Assembly (NCBI GenBank): GCA_047973435.1
Contig: JBKECA010000017.1
Coordinates: 1-8,712, forward strand
DNA: 8,712 nucleotides
From: JBKECA01 sp047973435
GTDB lineage: Bacteria; Planctomycetota; Planctomycetia; Planctomycetales; Planctomycetaceae
Direction of reading: 5' to 3'
The notes under the pieces: generated by a model
Database searches by the model: none
Told to the model about the DNA's origin: nothing
Seen by the model: only the letters and a program-made list of their open reading frames with translations
Part shown: in pieces, positions 6,514 through 8,712 of the stretch
Numbering within the stretch: position 1 is the first letter of the stretch
Layout of the letters: each line of letters begins with the position of its first letter
Made by a program: the position numbers and the translations under genes

Positions 6514-7062
6514 ATGCCGAAGTCTGGAACGACCGATGCGGACATTATTGATGCGGTCGATCGAATGGTGACCGAAGTGGGGCCGCGGCTGACGCAGCAG
6601 GAGTTCTGCCGGCGGTCGGGAATTTCGCAGACGATGATCGGACGGCGGTTTGGAGGCTGGCTGAAGCTGCGAGAGCGGCTGGGGCTGCCGGAACGGCCGC
6701 GGGATCAGCTCGGACTGAGGGTGCATTACCGCGAGGATCTGGTCGACAAGCTGCGAGAACTCGCCGAGCGACGCGGAGAGGACATCACCCAGTGGGAGTT
6801 TTGCGATTATGCCCAGTGCTCGAATGCGAGCATTCACCGGTACTGCGGAAGCTGGCAGCAGTTGCGGCTGCAGGCGGGTCTGCCGGCCCGAGTGGCCGGA
6901 AAGAAGCGGATCAACGATAACCAGATCCTGGCGGAAGTGGAGCGGGTCCGCACCCTGCTGGGGCGATTTCCTACGGCCAGCGAGTACCGACGGATGGGGC
7001 CACCAGCCTCTCGGTCGTACTGGACCGCTTCGGAAAGTGGACGCGAGTCGAACTTCGCGTAG
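6514..7062 (+). CDS. Homing-endonuclease-associated repeat protein, truncated by a frameshift
   Basis: The uninterrupted frame gives 182 residues. It contains repeats of the homing endonuclease associated (HNH_repeat) type: a helix, then T-x-x-E-F/Y, a short turn, an arginine-rich helix and FG-x-W, ending in a leucine-rich tail. Repeat 1 spans about 8-58 (LTQQEF, RRFGGW, RLGL). Repeat 2 spans about 72-123 (ITQWEF, RYCGSW, QAGL). Repeat 3 starts at about 134 (PTASEYRRMG) and then loses homology after residue 162. The lost part, with RFGKW, is found at once in the -1 frame (see 6999-7178). Such repeats are thought to bind DNA; no HNH or other nuclease motif is visible in either frame. The ATG is weakly supported by AAGAG upstream. 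The gene converges on a methyltransferase gene and follows copy B of the 79-base element. It may be a pseudogene, or the frameshift may be a sequencing error. Confidence 0.72.
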   Translation: MPKSGTTDADIIDAVDRMVTEVGPRLTQQEFCRRSGISQTMIGRRFGGWLKLRERLGLPERPRDQLGLRVHYREDLVDKLRELAERRGEDITQWEFCDYAQCSNASIHRYCGSWQQLRLQAGLPARVAGKKRINDNQILAEVERVRTLLGRFPTASEYRRMGPPASRSYWTASESGRESNFA

Positions 7063-7178
7063 CCGACTTCGTCGAGCAGATGCGAATTGAATTCCCGGAC
7101 CCACGGCGACGACGGCTCGAATTGAAGCGACTCGCCGAACAAGCGCTAGGCGCCGTCCGACGCCGGGACGGACGTTAG
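6999..7178 (+). pseudogene. Out-of-frame C-terminal part of the repeat protein
   Basis: From G6999 the -1 frame reads ATSLSVVLDRFGKWTRVE and continues to a TAG at 7176-7178. It supplies the missing second half of repeat 3 (RFGKW matches RRFGGW and RYCGSW of repeats 1 and 2) plus a basic tail of about 40 residues. The break lies in GGGG at 6996-6999: one extra G would join both parts into a 221-residue protein with three full repeats. A Gly-tRNA could in principle slip back one base on this run, but there is no classical slippery heptamer, so a one-base deletion or read error is the simplest view. Confidence 0.72.
7153..7171 (+). terminator. Hairpin at the end of the repeat-protein reading frame
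   Basis: CCGTCC (7153-7158) pairs with GGACGG (7166-7171) around a 7-base loop. It overlaps the last codons before the TAG at 7176 of the restored frame, and no T-run follows. It may act with the second hairpin between the convergent genes. Confidence 0.3.
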
Positions 7179-7191
7179 AATTGGGCCGGGA

Positions 7192-7210
7192 ACGGGGTAG
7201 TGCTACCCGT
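7192..7210. terminator. Hairpin between convergent genes
   Basis: GGGTA (7195-7199) and TACCC (7204-7208) form a stem closed by the loop GTGC, extended by AC/GT across one bulged G. It lies 6 bases beyond the methyltransferase stop (7216-7218) and 14 bases beyond the restored stop of the repeat protein, so it could stop transcription from either side. There is no T-run on either strand. Confidence 0.4.
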
Positions 7211-7215
7211 CCGCC

Positions 7216-8712
7216 TCAGGCCACATACCGGCCATCCTGGGTCACGCGGGCCTGGCCGACTTCGACCAGGGTGTCCAGCAGCTCGGCTACGTCCGACTTT
7301 TTGGCGCGGGTGAACTGTTGGGCCAGCACGTCCGGCGATGCGGGGGCATTGTGGGCGGCAAGCGCGGCTCGCAACGCGCGGATGCGTTCGGGGAGGGTCT
7401 TCGGCCAGGGCTGCTTCTTGGGCTGGGCCCCCTTGCCGGTCGAGCGACCCGGACGCTGGGAGGTCTGTTCCTCCCCGTCGTCGGGTTCCGCAGCGTCCGG
7501 GGTGCTGGAGGCGAGCTGCTTCTGGGTCGTGCCGGCGGGGTTCTGGAAGTCGGGTCGCAGCCAGCGGATGAGCCCGCAGCTTTCTTCCTCCGCCCGTTCA
7601 TGGTTAAGGGCCACGAGGCGTTCCAGAATTTGTTCGTCGGTCAGATCATGCGGCCAGCCGTAGGCGTCGAAGACCGCCGCGTCGAGGTCGTCGTGAATCT
7701 GCTTGAGCACGGAGACGAGCCCCTGCTCGTGGATCGTCTGTTCTTTCCTGGAGAGCGGTTCGCCGCTGCGGAGCTTTTCAAGGACGTTGTACATCCCGGT
7801 CATGGTGAGATCAGGATGCAGCTCCTGCTGCCGCTTGCGATGGGCGTCGAGTTGCTCGGCAATTCGCCGGACTCTTTCAATTGATTCCGTCGATGATGCA
7901 GGGAATGGATATGGCTCAAAGCACGGTCCGTTCTGATAGCGCGGATCGTTTCCCACTCCCATTCGGCCGCCTGCGGCCAATGCAAAGACAACGTGAACGC
8001 GAGACGAAAGGATTCCGAGCGTGTATGCGTCGTCACTTGCGACAACGGCGAGCGAGCCATCGGGAAGCGTGTCCGGAAATGGGAGGAACGTGAAGACGCG
8101 ATGCTTCGCCACTTCACTCGTGACAATGTAGCGAGTCAATTCAGCAAGAGCGGTTCGCATCGCCGGTCGCTTCTCTCCGAACAACCACCAGTTCTCACGA
8201 TGGCCTTTGCGCTGGCACTTGAGTCGTTCGGGTAGAACTGTGTTCTGGACGTGCTGGTACAGCGATGGAAACCGTGCAAGGCATTCGTCTCTTCCGATCC
8301 CAAAAAAGTCGATCACGAATCTGTGATTCCGCCTTTTCGTCAAGTCGCTTCCAGACCAGTACGCGGGAAGGATCGCCGTGGCCGCCGGGTTCAAGTCACA
8401 CCAACTTTCCTTCGTCGAAGGATCCACCTGAAAACCACTTCCAACCAATTTGCAGCCCTGAAAAACGAGGCCACGATTTGATTCGAGCGAGGAGACATCT
8501 CCAACATTTGCGCCGATTGCAAGGTTTGGATGAATTGACCCCGGTACGACCCGAAACGTGACTAGATGCCCGTCGCCGGCGGATGGAGCTTCTGTCTCCA
8601 ATCGGCAAAGCATTCCGGATTCGTCCAATGCACCGTCGCCCACAGTCATTGCGATTCTCACTGCGGCGCCGTCGGTGCTGTCAACCCAAGGATGATCGGG
8701 AATCGCGAACGC
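7216..8712 (-). CDS. MmeI-like / COG1002 DNA methyltransferase, C-terminal half (5' end off right edge)
   Basis: 498 codons are visible, and the frame is still open at 8712. The first residues, AFAIPDHPWVDS then GAAVRIAM, are the segment found after the catalytic domain in MmeI-like adenine-specific methyltransferases, so the GTG at 8661 is internal, not a start. Later marks, numbered in the fragment: NWWLFGEKRP (174-183), RYIVTSEVAKHRVF (194-207), LGILSSRVHVVFAL (232-245), GVGNDPRYQN (252-261) and FEPYPFP (265-271), which form the target-recognition region. Next come a helical segment and LDAAVFDAYGWPHDLTDEQI (343-362). After a hydrophilic linker (about 397-435) there is a C-terminal helical domain (438-498) that looks like a winged helix. 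The SAM motif, NPPY and any nuclease domain would lie beyond 8712. Such proteins work as type IIG/IIL restriction-modification enzymes, as solitary methyltransferases, or as the DrmMI of DISARM; this window cannot say which. Confidence 0.88.
   Translation of the reverse strand, partial: AFAIPDHPWVDSTDGAAVRIAMTVGDGALDESGMLCRLETEAPSAGDGHLVTFRVVPGSIHPNLAIGANVGDVSSLESNRGLVFQGCKLVGSGFQVDPSTKESWCDLNPAATAILPAYWSGSDLTKRRNHRFVIDFFGIGRDECLARFPSLYQHVQNTVLPERLKCQRKGHRENWWLFGEKRPAMRTALAELTRYIVTSEVAKHRVFTFLPFPDTLPDGSLAVVASDDAYTLGILSSRVHVVFALAAGGRMGVGNDPRYQNGPCFEPYPFPASSTESIERVRRIAEQLDAHRKRQQELHPDLTMTGMYNVLEKLRSGEPLSRKEQTIHEQGLVSVLKQIHDDLDAAVFDAYGWPHDLTDEQILERLVALNHERAEEESCGLIRWLRPDFQNPAGTTQKQLASSTPDAAEPDDGEEQTSQRPGRSTGKGAQPKKQPWPKTLPERIRALRAALAAHNAPASPDVLAQQFTRAKKSDVAELLDTLVEVGQARVTQDGRYVA

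Noticed and set aside
6990..7002. Programmed -1 frameshift in the repeat-protein gene
   Set aside because: The GGGG run allows slippage, but there is no X-XXY-YYZ heptamer and no obvious stimulatory stem right after it. A deletion or read error is simpler.
5416..7104. 562-codon open frame on the minus strand across the DUF1501 gene and beyond
   Set aside because: It is antisense to a well-recognised gene, its product is an Arg/Pro/Ala-rich composition typical of GC-rich shadow frames, and no domain is visible.
8659..8661. GTG as the start of the methyltransferase
   Set aside because: The frame continues upstream with the conserved AFAIPDHPWVDS segment, so this codon is internal and the gene is cut by the window edge.

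Overview
The window looks like a chromosome segment from a Planctomycetota bacterium (probably order Planctomycetales). It carries an exported sulfatase, a DUF1501 protein with a twin-arginine signal and a DUF4159 protein fused to a cyclase-like toroid. All three families are strongly expanded in that phylum. Base composition is GC-rich and gene spacing is loose. Only some genes have a clear Shine-Dalgarno sequence. I see no rRNA, tRNA, CRISPR array or insertion sequence.

Left to right: (i) the 5' end of a small lipoprotein gene runs off the left edge on the minus strand (start at 128). (ii) A sulfatase is on the minus strand (1899 to 334). (iii) A large secreted toroid plus tandem-DUF4159 protein is on the minus strand (4503 to 2098). 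(iv) A DUF1501 protein is on the plus strand (4767-6212), divergent from (iii) across a 263-base gap. (v) A small protein made of homing-endonuclease-associated repeats is on the plus strand (6514 onward); a frameshift cuts its third repeat, and the lost part is readable in another frame to 7178. (vi) The C-terminal half of an MmeI-like / COG1002 DNA methyltransferase is on the minus strand (stop at 7216) and is open through the right edge. Genes (v) and (vi) converge on a short gap with two hairpins.

The sulfatase, DUF4159 and DUF1501 proteins all carry export signals, so 334-6212 is envelope or polysaccharide-type accessory metabolism. The right third is DNA-binding and DNA-modification biology, possibly the end of a restriction or defence locus that continues past 8712.

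The most unusual structure is a 79-base element present twice in inverted orientation (1951-2029 minus, 6353-6431 plus; 73 of 79 identical by eye). The copies bracket the DUF4159/DUF1501 block. Each lies upstream of the outward-facing gene: the sulfatase on the left, the repeat protein on the right. Each copy holds an intact 12-base palindrome, a small hairpin, a -10-like box just upstream, and a shared short reading frame.
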